DNA of 64,000 nucleotides from Halicephalobus mephisto (taxonomy: Eukaryota > Nematoda > Chromadorea > Rhabditida > Panagrolaimidae). Made by a program: the position numbers and the translations under genes. Positions 46,530 through 56,885 of the stretch are shown piece by piece (positions within the stretch are counted from its first letter, which is position 1; every line of letters begins with the position of its first letter). Location: the NCBI GenBank assembly GCA_009193035.1, contig SWDT01000062.1:62001-126000 (forward strand), read 5' to 3'. The notes beneath the pieces were generated by a model. The model was not told where the DNA came from and searched no databases. It saw only the letters and a program-made list of their open reading frames with translations.

Positions 46530-47597
46530 ATGGAGGTAGATCTGTCAGGAGCTAATGTCGACATCTTGGAGTCGATTCTGGTGCGGTTATCGAAGGAAGA
46601 AATAGTTCACTGTCGAAAGGTTTGTTTCTATTTTTTATATGAATGAAATATTGTAATTTCAGGTTTATCGGAAGTGGCGGACATTGATAGATTCTTGTTC
46701 GTTCTGGATAGCCAAGGAGGAATTTGACGGGAGTGAATATATCAAATCTCTGGTTCAATCGGGCCAGCCACTGTTGAGTTCGAACTTTATCAAACTGTCT
46801 GTTCTTCGTCCTTTCAACCGAAATCTCCTGCTGACCGAGAATGCAAGTGGGAGAACAGAATATGCCAAGCATTCCGATCCAAGATGGTTCTTTTCGAATG
46901 GCGGACAGGGGTCGGTTTTATTTTTTAAAATTTTCCGAATAACCTTTTCTAGGTGGCGTTACGAAACTCCTCCAAGTTTTCTCGGAGAACATTTCGATCC
47001 AGAATTTAAACCATTGTTTGATTCTTGCTTAGTAACTAGTTATCGTTGGTGTTCGAAAAGAATGGAGCTAAATACGTCTAATCTCGGGATTGATGTAAGT
47101 GTTCTTTATTAATGCACTTTTATTATTTTAATTTTAGGACAAAATATTAGATGAATATCGTCCTCCAATTGTGTATAGTGAATGGGTTTCGAACCGAAGT
47201 GATTGTGGTTCTGAATATAAAATGAAATTACGTTTCTACGATGAAAACGGTCACAAATTAGCTTCTGAAAAGAAAAGTATAAGATTTGATCAACTGTCGT
47301 GTTAGTGTTGTTTATTTTATATGAAAATAAATCAGAAATTAATTTTTAGATCAGCTGTGGCGTAAGATGGAGGTTGTTCTGAAGTCGTATCCCAAGGGAT
47401 GTCGTATCCTGCGTGTTTATAGTGCTTCCAGAGACACCCAATTTTGGGCAATTGATGTTTTTATTATTTTTCTACTTAAATTTCAGGCCGGTCATTACGG
47501 GGCCAAGATCGCTGGATCCGAACTAGTCATCAAAATGGAATCAAGTCCTCCCTCTGTTGAGGAACCCGATTATCCCGGTGAAAATCTTAATCACTAA
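46530..47597 (+). CDS. F-box protein with FBA (F-box-associated, FBXO2/6-like) domain, copy 1
   Basis: Exons 46530-46619, 46663-46910, 46953-47094, 47138-47300, 47350-47447 and 47487-47597 join to about 283 residues. The N-terminal F-box (VDILESILVRLSKEEIVHC, then RKVYRKWRTLID across intron 1) would bind SKP1 in an SCF ubiquitin ligase. The FBA domain fills the rest: NASGRTEYAKHSDPRWFF-like, SYRWCSKRMEL, VSNRSDCGSEYKMKLRFYD, QLWRKMEVVLKSYPKGCRI and DTQFWAGHYGAKI. In vertebrate Fbs proteins this last loop with an aromatic-Trp pair contacts glycans. The last intron is read as a 39-nt GC-AG intron (47448-47486), because this alone gives the family sequence FWAGHYG. A GT alternative at 47457 would add three residues (AID/ASD), and retention would add 13. 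Paralogue at 49461-50619. Confidence 0.85.
47448..47486 (+). other. Candidate GC-AG intron, F-box gene 1
   Basis: Begins GCAATTG and ends TTTCAG, phase 0. The downstream GT at 47457 would make a 30-nt intron, shorter than usual for nematodes. The GC donor restores the FBA-family WAGHYG sequence. The donor is a weaker match than in copy 2. Confidence 0.5.
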
Positions 47598-47855
47598 AAC
47601 GAGTTTCGAAAATATGATATTTAAAGTTATTCTAATATTTTATTAAGATTTAATATGTATATGATTTATATATTTTTAACTAATTTACTACACTTGAATA
47701 AAATCGGTAGAAATTTATGTTTTAAAAGTGGTTTTTGATTAATTTTTGATGAGAAACAGAAAATACAAAAATTAATTGATTGAAAATAATCCGTTCTTGA
47801 TTCGTTATTCATTGTTGAGCAGATCTTATGTTAAATCACAATCATTAATTCACTG
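47598..47855. other. 3' flank of the first F-box gene
   Basis: AT-rich; probable 3' UTR with a TTGAATAAAATCGG poly(A)-type signal near 47694. Nothing else. Confidence 0.4.
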
Positions 47856-48008
47856 TGCACAAAAAACTTAACTTCTGGATCAGTAACAAAAGAAAATTTT
47901 CACTATTAAGTTTTAATTTTCGTCAAAAATGTTGAATATTCATAAAAATGGTAATAATTCTGTCACAGTAAGCAATTGTTACAGGACCAAAAGTAAAGTT
48001 TTTTGTGA
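47856..48008. mobile_element. Palindromic MITE, copy 3
   Basis: Ends GCACAAAAAACTTAACTT and AAGTAAAGTTTTTTGTGA are near inverted repeats. Inside, TTTCACTATTAAGTTTTAAT matches the copies at 33.2 and 48.1 kb. Confidence 0.65.
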
Positions 48009-48100
48009 ATTTAATCCAACTATATATTAAACCTAATATATTTGACAAATCAGAGTTGTTTTAATGTATTGATATATTATTTACAATCCAGCGATATCAA

Positions 48101-48266
48101 CACACAAAAACCTAACTTTTAAGTCAGTAACGAACGGAAATCGTCACTATTAAGTTTTAATTTTCATCACAAAAGTCAAATATTTACGAAAAATGTGACG
48201 TTTGTGTTACATCTTTGTCGCATTTCGTAATTGTCACAAGACTAAAAGTTACGTTTTTTGTGTGTG
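48101..48266. mobile_element. Palindromic MITE, copy 4
   Basis: Ends CACACAAAAACCTAACTTTT and AAAAGTTACGTTTTTTGTGT. Internal GAAATCGTCACTATTAAGTT and AAAAATGTGACGTTTGTG. The best preserved of the four copies, inverted relative to 33217-33382. Confidence 0.7.
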
Positions 48267-48284
48267 GGATTGTTGAAACTTACA

Positions 48285-48620
48285 CAGGTTTTCTGAAATC
48301 ATGCTTAACTGAATGGAATCAATGTGTAAGAATCCCTGAGTATTGTTTTCACACTATTTGATTCTGACTGAGTGGAATCAATGGCAGGATTGCATTCTGA
48401 TAGAAGATAGATCGTAAATGAATATAATCAACGTGTTTGGACCATGTTTGTTTTCAGTTAAACAAGTATTAGTACGTTGATTACATTCAATTATATTCAA
48501 TCTTCTATCAGAATGCAATCCTATCACCGATTCCACTCAGAATCAAATGATGTGAAAACCGTAATCAGAAACTTTTAAATGCTCATTCCATTCAGTTAGA
48601 CGTGATTTCAAAAAATCTGA
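48285..48620. mobile_element. Long fold-back element of about 335 bp
   Basis: Left arm: TTTCTGAAATCATGCTTAAC, TTGATTCTGACTGAGTGGAA, GGATTGCATTCTGATAGAAG. Right arm, as reverse complements: CTTCTATCAGAATGCAATCC, TTCCACTCAGAATCAAATGA, TTAGACGTGATTTCAAAAAA. The arms are about 130 bases and largely complementary. No coding capacity. Related words occur at 8870-9360. Confidence 0.75.
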
Positions 48621-48905
48621 ATGAAGTTAGTCGCCTTCCCTGGATGCTGGGTCTCGGCACGATTACAGTAGTAATACGAGGCATTAGTATTAGGGTGTTA
48701 TTATTGTTTAGTTGTTCGATATATGCAGTACTGCAGTTATGGTAAATAACTCTTTTCTTTCCTGACTACATCTGCACATCCAAGGGTCGTAAAGAGGGAT
48801 CTGCTTTGTTCACTTTGCAATAATAAAACTTTTACAATTTCGAAATTTTAAGGAAAAATATACGAAAAAAAATCACCGTTAGTTTCCATGAATAGAAAAT
48901 GCCTA
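48621..48905. other. Spacer carrying adjacent core motifs
   Basis: Near 48649 the phrase GGGTCTCGGCACGATTACAG runs directly into TAGTAATACGAGG, placing the GTCTCG-CACGA core and an ACAGTA word side by side, as in known Caenorhabditis repeats. No gene. Confidence 0.5.
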
Positions 48906-49125
48906 GAAAAATAGAAGCAACTCGACGACTGTACCACATTCGCTCCTTTCTATTTCGCAAGATTTATCTTATTTATTTCGTTTTTATATTAATTTTTAAA
49001 TAATTAAATTGACTTAATACCTCAATTAAGAAAATTAATTTAAAAAGAATTTCGAAATCAACGAGAATTAAAAAGACGAAAAATAAGGAGCAAACGTCGC
49101 TGAGGAGCGACTCGTACAACCCGAT
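48906..49125. mobile_element. Uninterrupted copy of the 9.4-kb palindromic element
   Basis: Arms CATTCGCTCCTTTCTATTTC and AAAATAAGGAGCAAACGTCG; middle TTAATTTTTAAATAATTAAA. It gives the empty-site form of the element that holds the nested MITE at 9435-9606. Confidence 0.7.
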
Positions 49126-49460
49126 TTTTCATTTTGCATTAATGTACTCCAAAAAATCCACAAATGGATAAATTTAGTTACTGTATTTCCTCTAAAATAA
49201 GCCCCTTCTTGAAATAGGCTCCCTTTAGGATATGATTGAAAAAAATAAGCATCGGGACTTACTTTTAAAAAAATACGTTAATCCTAATGAAAACAAAGAA
49301 ATTTGGAGTTTTTCAAATGGTTGGCGTTATGTTCTTCTCCGTCCCTGTTTGCGCGGGTTTTGGTTCTTCATTTTGAAATTCGTCTCCGACGGTTTTGGTC
49401 CTATTGATGCTTCTGGGATCCTTATTTCGTTCTGTATTTGGGAAAGAAACAGATATAAAG
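49126..49460. other. 5' flank of the second F-box gene
   Basis: Contains TACTGTATTTCCTCTAAAATA near 49180, possibly a repeat end, and from about 49320 sequence similar to the upstream region of the first F-box gene. The open frame 49232-49486 is not regarded as coding. Confidence 0.4.
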
Positions 49461-50619
49461 ATGGAGGTAGATTTGTCAGGAGCTAATGTCGACATCTTGG
49501 AGTCGATTCTGGTGCGGTTAACGAAGGAAGAAATAGTTCGCTGTCGAAAGGTTTGTTTCTATTTTTTATATGAATGAAATATTGTAATTTCAGGTTTGTC
49601 GGAAGTGGCGGACATTGATAGATTCTTGTTCGTTCTGGATAGCCAAGGAGGAATTTGACGGGAGTGAATATACCAAATCTCTGGTTCAATCGGGCCAGCC
49701 GCTCTTGAGTTCGGACTTTACCAAACTGTCTGTTCTTCGTCCTTTCAACCGAAATCTCCTACTGACCGAGAATGCAAGTGGGAGAACAGAATATGCCAAG
49801 CACTCCGATCCAAGATGGTTCTTTTCGAATGGCGGACAAGGGTAGGTTTTACTTCTTAAAATTTTTCGAATAACCTTTTCTAGGTGGCGTTACGAAACTC
49901 CTCCAAGTTTTCTCGGAGAGCATTTCGATCCAGAATTTAAACCATTGTTTGATTCTTGCTTAGTAACTAGTTATGGTCTGTGCTCGAAAACAATGGATCT
50001 GAACATGTCTGAGCTCGGAATTGACGTGAGTTTGTTAATTTTCGTATTTAACAAGGAGAGGATTTGCTTCACTCGTTCCTCTCGAAGACGTTTTGATTCT
50101 TCTATAAGAAGATAAATTTGGTTGCCTATATTCATAAAAATAGATTTTAGGACAAGATATTGGATGAACATCGACCTCCAATTATATTTACTGAATGGGT
50201 TTCGAATCGAAGTGATTGTGGCTCATTATACAAAATGAAATTATGCTTCTACGACGAAAATGGCCTTGAATTGGCCTCTGAGGAGGAGGATATCAGTTTT
50301 GATCAATGGTCGCGTTAGTTTCATTTATTTTATATGAAAATAAATCAGAAATTGATTTTTAGATCAGCTGTGGCGTAAGATGGAGGTTGTTCTGAAGTCG
50401 TATCCCAAGGGATGTCGTATCCTGCGTGTTTATAGTGCTTCCAGAGACACCCAATTTTGGGCAAGTGATGTTTTTATTATTTTTCTACTTAAATTTCAGG
50501 CCGGTCATTACGGGGCAAAGATTGCTGGATCCGAACTAGTCATCAAAATGGATTCAAGTCCTCCCCCTGTTAAGGAACCCGATTATCCCGGTGAAAGTCG
50601 TTTTAAGCCGATGGAATGA
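49461..50619 (+). CDS. F-box protein with FBA domain, copy 2
   Basis: Exons 49461-49550, 49594-49841, 49884-50025, 50151-50313, 50363-50460 and 50500-50619 give about 286 residues with the same organisation as copy 1. The F-box reads VDILESILVRLTKEEIVRC, RKVCRKWRTLID. The FBA domain ends DTQFWAGHYGAKIAGSE and the tail differs (SRFKPME). Exons 1, 2, 5 and 6 are almost identical to copy 1. Exon 4 (PPIIFTEWVSNRSDCGSLYK, then CFYDENGLELASEEEDISF) is much more diverged, and intron 3 is 125 nt against 43 nt. The last intron begins GCAAGT, the preferred sequence for GC donors. Expected role: substrate receptor of an SCF ligase; substrates unknown. Confidence 0.85.
50461..50499 (+). other. GC-AG intron, F-box gene 2
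   Basis: 39-nt intron starting GCAAGTG and ending TTTCAG. GCAAGT is the strong form of a non-canonical GC donor, and splicing here gives FWAGHYG exactly. Confidence 0.65.
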
Positions 50620-50761
50620 AATTGCAAAAATGCTCAAGATGATTCCGGTGTTTTATTTTATCAAAATTACGATATGTATATAGAATTTGCTAAATGATTC
50701 TGTCTTGTGTGTTACACGTTATGTCGTTCGATACCTTTTTTCGCTCGTTTTTTGTTATTTT

Positions 50762-50771
50762 GGCTTTTAGG
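50762..50771 (+). promoter_or_regulatory. Probable trans-splice acceptor for the Nup133 gene
   Basis: GGCTTTTAG followed by G and the ATG at 50772. An acceptor placed one base before a start codon after a T-rich tract is the usual form of an SL trans-splice site. It argues for starting at 50772 and not at the in-frame ATG at 50694. Confidence 0.6.
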
Positions 50772-53700
50772 ATGTCGCTCGATCTCTGTATTGACCCATT
50801 TGACTGCGAGTTTCCCGGTCTCATCAACGAAATTCTGTCTTTGCCAACGGAGAACCCTGATAGAGCCCCTGTTCTTGCTGCTTCAATTACTGCCGATGGT
50901 TTTGCCTACCTCATTTGCAATAAGATTCTCTATATCTGGAGTTACACACAAAAGGAGAAAGGTCGTGCTCCTCACGCCTACAAGTTAAACCTCCCTGGAA
51001 CTGGTTTACCGTATTCATTGGATTCTATTCTACTTTTTCATCGTGATGCAAGCAATCTCCCAAGTGTTTTGGCTGTTTCTCCAGAAGGAATTGTCCGTTA
51101 TTGGCCTATTGTAGGAGGCAACTACAAGGATAGAGAAATGAATTTACAAAATGAAGTGGTTTTGTCGCTTTTACCGTTTAGAGAGGAGGAATATGCCAAC
51201 AAGTTTATTTTATCCACTACGTCTGGGAATTTCCATATGATTGAGATTTTCAAGGATAACTACACGAATCCAACGGAAAACAGTATTATTTTTAAGGAAA
51301 TTTTGTTGAATACGTCGTCATTTACGAGAAGAGTTAGTGCTGTGGTATTTGGATCTCAAGCACAAAAACAAGAGTATGTTTGGTTTAATTTTTTATTGTA
51401 GTTTGGTGATTTTTAGACTTGTTAAAACTGTAGTGCCGAAACCGTTTGCTGGTAATCGGGATATTGATCTGATTGCTGTTTATCAGAATTCTATCGACTT
51501 TAATTCCATCAGTCAATCCTCGATTGTTCATAATGTGGATATTTCTGACTTGGTTTTGACGGAATTGTCGAATTTGAATACTGAAAGAGAATCTTTGTCT
51601 TCGTTGAAGAAGAATACCAAGGTTTACATTGTGGATGTTATTTTCTACAAGAAAGGAGTTGTGATGTTAACTGCAATTGCCAAGAAATCTATGAAAAATT
51701 TTGTATTTGCACTTGCTCATTTGACGATTGAATCTATTGCTTCTAAAACTGCAAATTGGTTTAATTGTTTGACTATTCCGGAACAACATCAAATTTTAAT
51801 TCCTTTGGGTGGTGGTCAATTACCGAGAATTCGATTATATACTCCGGTTCCTGGGAGTTTTATCATTGTTTTTCCAAGTTTTGTGATTTCGATGGAGAAT
51901 GTTTTTACAAAAGAAACGGATGTGGTTTTGGATATTTCGAAATTTTCTGAACAATTGCTTGGATCTGCTTGTATTAATCAGTTTTGTCAAGTTATTATGA
52001 GGAAATCAGGAATTTGTAATGTTCGACATCTTCCGAAAGGATTTGATTTGACGTTTTGGCAGAAGTTTAGAAGTGAATTTGAAGGAGAAGAATTGGAACT
52101 TAATTCTATGGCTGCTAAAGTTAAAAAAGGATTTTCATTTTTTGCAAGTAAGAATCTTGTTGAAGCGAAAAATTACTTTCATCAGAATATAGAATCAATA
52201 ACGTCAACAGAAGAATTTGCATCAACTATTTTACAAATGACTAAAAATGCACTTGATAGAGCTCCACCAAATGATTATCGATGGAATAGAGATGGTATTC
52301 AGAAAAATGAACATTGTAGGAAAAAAGGAACATTAATTCAAGGACAAATTGAAGATAAAATGGCATATTATAAGATGATTGTGATGTTTTTGAGATATTT
52401 TGGATTGTTTACGAAATTGAATCATCCATGTCAAACTTTGGGAAATAGAACTCCATTGTCTGTATTAGCTGAATATGGTGAGAAATTGTTTGCAATGCAT
52501 TTGACGTTTATTATGTTTGGAGAACTGACTTTGCCTGTTGTAGACACGGCTATTAGAACATTGTCATTGCAAATTAAAAATCAAAATGGAATGATGGAAA
52601 ATACTCAATTGTCTAATAGAGATTACTTTGCGAAAGAAGTTACATCATTTGAGGAATTGATTCCTGCTGTTATGAGAGCTCAACAAAAAGAAATAGAAGA
52701 AAATGCAAATGTTAGAAAAGATGTGATTTTTAATGAAGTTGGAACATTTTTTTCTGTTGTTATTGAAGCATTGACTTTTTATAACAGTGAAGAATGGACG
52801 ATTCATGTGAAATCTGATGAACCAAATTGGACAAATAATTCGCAAATTTTATATCAATTTACAAAAGAATTTAATCTTATTTTTGATTTGATTGATTCAG
52901 GACATGTTGGAAATGAAACAAAAGAATGTTTATTGAAAAATGTTCATCTTATTTCTAGATTTATTTTGTCTCAACAATCACGTTTTCAAAGAAATAACTC
53001 GGCAATTATTCAAAGATTTTATAAATTTGGAAAAATTGATTTATCATTGAGATTGGCTGAAGAATTTCGTGATTTTACGACGTTGATTAAACATTGTTAT
53101 GATACTTTACCTGATATGGAACGTCGTTGTAGATTGGAACAATATAAACAACAATTTAAAGATGAAGATTTTGATTTGTTTCTTTATCAATTTTATAAAG
53201 AACGTGGTTTAATATCGGATTTGTTAGAACAAGAAGGAGATAGAGCAGATGAATTTTTATCTAAACATGATGAAATAAGTTGGATTCGATGTATTGATAG
53301 AAAAGAATACAATAAAGCAAAAGATACATTAAGATCAATTGCATATTCTGCTTCAACTGCTGATAGAAAAAAAACTACATTATCATTGGCTAAATTAGCT
53401 GCATTATGTGATGATGAAAATAATTTGGAAGATATTGCACAAATTACTAATGAATTAATTTTATTAGAACATCAAGCAGAAATATCTCCTGAAGTTTTAG
53501 CGGTATGATTTTTAAAATTTTTTTGTAATTAAAAATTATTTGAAATAGTTTTTTTGGCATAGGGAAAAGTATTCAAAATAAGAGATGTTAAAATTTATGA
53601 ATCGTAAATTTGAAATTTAATTAAATTTTAGTTTGGTGAAATTTAATTGATTTTGTTTTTTAATTATGGTTATCCTTTGAGATTTTGGATTTTCTTTGAA

Positions 53701-54376
53701 TGTTAATTTCTGAAATCTTACTTTAAAAGAGATTCTGAAGGCCGATTTTTGATTCTGATTTCAGATTTGCAATCTACAAATTCTGTTAATTTGTTTTGAG
53801 TATTTAAAAATTTAAAACTACTTTTTCCATGCCAAAATTATATTTTAAAAAGTACAAAATTACATAAGATAGCTCTTAATGAAATTTGTTTTTTAGGTTG
53901 TTAATCCTGATAATGTACCAATGTCAATTGAAGAAATTGTAAATGCGAATATTGGTGAAAAAACTGCGGAAGGGTATTTGAAGGCACTTCTTGTTTTGAC
54001 GACGGCAATAGATTCTAGAGAAGGAAAAACAGAAGTTGGAGCATCAACAATTGATAAACTTAGAAATAGAATTTGGACAGCTATTCCTGGAGCGGATGAC
54101 TGGTCGGCTTTAACTCAAACAAATGATGAAAAAATGGTTGAATTTATGCAGAAAAGTACGTTTGCAGAAACTGTAGAACATCTTCAATTGGCCCCGATTC
54201 CTCCTGATTTGAAATTGAATCTTCTTCCGGAATCTACTACTGGAATTAAGAATGGATTTCCGTTGAAATATAACATTACTGCAAGACAGATTTTTGATAG
54301 ATTTATTGATGATAGTTTGGAATTGATCAGAAGAACTGCTGAACAAGAAGCGGGAAATGTTCGGATGGTTCATTGA
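50772..54376 (+). CDS. npp-15: Nuclear pore complex protein Nup133
   Basis: Exons 50772-51373, 51417-53502 and 53897-54376 give about 1055 residues, close to the family length. Nup133 is a scaffold subunit of the Nup107-160 (Y) complex, needed for pore assembly and kinetochore functions. The N-terminal beta-propeller (about 1-400) has the family phrases AYLICNKILYIWSY and LAVSPEGIVRYWPI, then LILSTTSGNFHMIEI-like blades. The remainder is an all-alpha stack with FFASKNLVEAKNYF, RYFGLFTKLNHPCQTLG and, near the C-terminus, TAEGYLKALLVLTTAIDS and RQIFDRFIDDSLELIRRT. The start at 50772 is chosen from the acceptor directly before it. The symbol follows the C. elegans Nup133 name. Codons are AT-rich, unlike the GPCR and VWA genes. 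Confidence 0.93.
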
Positions 54377-54596
54377 TGCTTGTTAATTTTATTTGTTGTG
54401 GTTGACTATGATTTGAGTGACTTTGGTGAAAATGAAAAATTTTTTTGTAAGTTTTGTGGGGTGGAGAAAAGCAAACATGACCCTGAGTTAAGCTTAGGTT
54501 CAAAAGAATCGGAAATACTGATTCATCACGAGAAAAGAAAACAAAATTGGTAGATATAAGAGAAAAATTTTTTAGTTTTTTAAAGTTTTTTGAAAA

Positions 54597-56885
54597 ATGG
54601 ATTTTAAATTATTTTTGATTTTATTTTTTTGTTTTTTAAATTTATTAGAATGCTATTTGATGAGAATACAATGTCCTCAGAAAAATTGTCCTCAACAGGT
54701 AAGAATTTTTTTAAGTTTTGAAAAAAATTCAATTTTTTAAAAAGTTTTGAAAAAAATTTGGTTTTTTAAAGTTTTGAAAAAAATTTGGTTTTTTAAAGTT
54801 TTGAAAAAAATTTGGTTTTTTAAAGTTTTGAAAAAAATTTAGTTTTTTAAAATGTTTTGAAAAAAATTTAGTTTTTTAAAAAATTTAATTTTTTAAAATG
54901 TTTTGAAAAAAGTTATTTTTTTAGTTGAGTTGTCCGTGTGTGAAACCGGCAAATAGTACTAAATGTTTCTCGTATGATACTACGGTACAAGCTGTGTCGA
55001 TAGATGAAGCGATTTTTTCGTTCCCGGATTTTAGTGATCCATCACCAATGAGATCGACGATGGTTCAAAGTAGTAGAAGTTCTGGAATGGTTGGTGGTAA
55101 AGGTCCTGGAACGACAAATAATGAAAATTCTGAAAAAATTAATGATGATAGTCATGAAAAAATTGGTATTCAGGCTTTCGCTGGACCTAATTTTATGACT
55201 TCTACGAATTGGAATTCTGGAGGATTTTCGTGTAATTCTGCTGATTGTGCTGGATGTAAATATCACGTTATGGAAGGATTTGCGAAATCTTTAAATACAA
55301 CAATAAATAAATCCAAAAGAAATGAAAATTTTCGATGTCCTTATTTGGAACAAAAAGAACAAGAAAAACAACAAATAACAATGTCCCAAAATCAACAACA
55401 TGACGAAATCGCGGATCAGTTGATTAACGTGTTGAAAAAAGCAGGACAGAAGAGGAGAAAGAGGGACATCAACAACAATGTCCTCGACGGAAGTGTCGAC
55501 GGAAATGTCGATGGAAGTGTTGATGGAGAGATCAGTATAGATCAAAAGGATTTGAAAGACAAATGTAAGTTTTTTAAAAATTAGTAACATAATTGTTGAA
55601 AAATAAAGAACTTTCGTGACGAGACCGTTTTTTTCGAATTTTAAAGAAAAAAAATCACCGGTCTCGTCACGAATGATTGTTAATTTATTTTTTGATTCTA
55701 GGCTTCGTTGTAATTATTATAGAATTACTGATTAAATTGAAAGTTCAAAAATTAAAAAACTTTCTCGTTGAGACCGTTTTTTTCGAATTTTAAAGAAAAA
55801 TCTAAAAATTGTGCGAAAAAAAATTTTTGGTTCTGTTGCAGACAATGTTTGGTTTTTATTTTAACAAACAATTCGGTTAACTGTTTTATAGAGAACTATG
55901 AACTAAACTAGTAGTCGGGAAATGAATCAAAGATCTTTCGTGGCGAGACTATTTTTTCAAATTTTCAATTAGAAAATGAGAAATTTGGTCCTGACACGAA
56001 TGATTTTTAATTTATTTCTTGATTATGAATTTGGTTATGATTTTTTATGAAATTATTAACTGAATTAAAAATCCAAAAATAAATCTAAAATCTTTCGTGG
56101 CGAGACTATTTTTTCAAGTTTTCAATTAAAAAATGAGAAATTTGGTCCTGACACGAATGATTTTTAATTTATTTCTTGATTATGAATTTGATTATGATTT
56201 TTTATGAAATTATTAACTGAATTAAAAATCCAAAAATAAATCTAAAATCTTTCGTGGCGAGACTATTTTTTCAAGTTTTCAATTAAAAAATGAGAAATCT
56301 GGTCCTGACACGAATGATTTTTAATTTATTTTCTAATTATGAATTTGATTATGATTCTTAATAGAACTACTAGCTGTATTGATAGCCAAAGTAAAAATCA
56401 ATTATCTTTCGTGGCGAGACTATTTTTTCAAATTTTTAATTAGAAAATGAGAAATTTGGTCCTGACACGAATGATTTTTGTTTTTCCATTTTGAATTTGT
56501 TGTTATTTTTTAATCAAGTAATAATTTAAAATATTTATTTTCAGTGTTGGGAGTGTCAACAACGATCAGTTGTGATTACCAGCGGGGCCAGACTTTGGGT
56601 GAAGGGTCTTCTTGGTGCGGCCTCTGCAACATCTGCTGGACGTGGAGGAAACTGCCCCCGGAGTACTTCCCTGGGTACCTCAATGAAGTCACCTGTGACA
56701 CCGATAATGAATGTTTAGCAGGATTTGGGAAATGTCGACCAGTTCTTAGGACTTTGACGGTCCTCAAAAACACGGCAAGACCAGGGACTTCAGAAAATTG
56801 GGAACAACAATCGATCAATACGGTAGCTGCTTGTGAGTGTCAAGTCGAGGCTGGGACTCCTTTACACTCGTTTATCACAAAATAA
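54597..56885 (+). CDS. Secreted prohormone-like protein with PTTH/Trunk-type cystine-knot domain
   Basis: Exons 54597-54698, 54925-55564 and 56545-56885 give about 360 residues. Exon 1 is a signal peptide (DFKLFLILFFCFLNLLEC). The propeptide has Cys pairs (CPQKNCPQQLSCPC, FSCNSADCAGCKYH). A dibasic furin-type site K-R-R-K-R lies at 210-214. The C-terminal domain follows (about 257-350): CDYQRGQT, WCGLCNICW, PPEYFPGYLNEVTC, ECLAGFGKCRP, LRTLTVLKNTARP, a single W, and INTVAACECQV. The order of a PxxFxxxxxC segment, a Gly-x-Cys, an LxxLTVLK strand, a lone Trp and a final VAACxC matches insect PTTH and Trunk, cystine-knot ligands of the Torso receptor kinase. I infer a secreted, processed dimeric ligand. 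Orthology is not proven and other cystine-knot families remain possible. It begins 220 bases after the Nup133 stop. Confidence 0.7.
55565..56544 (+). repeat. Intron 2 of the PTTH-like gene: perfect hairpin and a 145-bp array of inverted core motifs
   Basis: TTCGTGACGAGACCG (55613-55627) and CGGTCTCGTCACGAA (55659-55673) are perfect 15-base complements. From about 55930 to 56480 about four units each contain CTTTCGTGGCGAGACTATTT and, about 60 bases on, TTTGGTCCTGACACGAATGA, which are approximate inverted repeats, plus TGAAATTATTAACTGAATTA. Confidence 0.8.

Noticed and set aside
47457..47486. 30-nt GT-AG intron in the F-box genes
   Set aside because: It would be very short for a nematode intron and leaves three residues that break FWAGHYG; the 39-nt GC-AG intron fits better.
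50694..50771. Upstream ATG for the Nup133 gene
   Set aside because: The 26 extra residues are hydrophobic and unlike Nup133, and a strong acceptor sits directly before the ATG at 50772.
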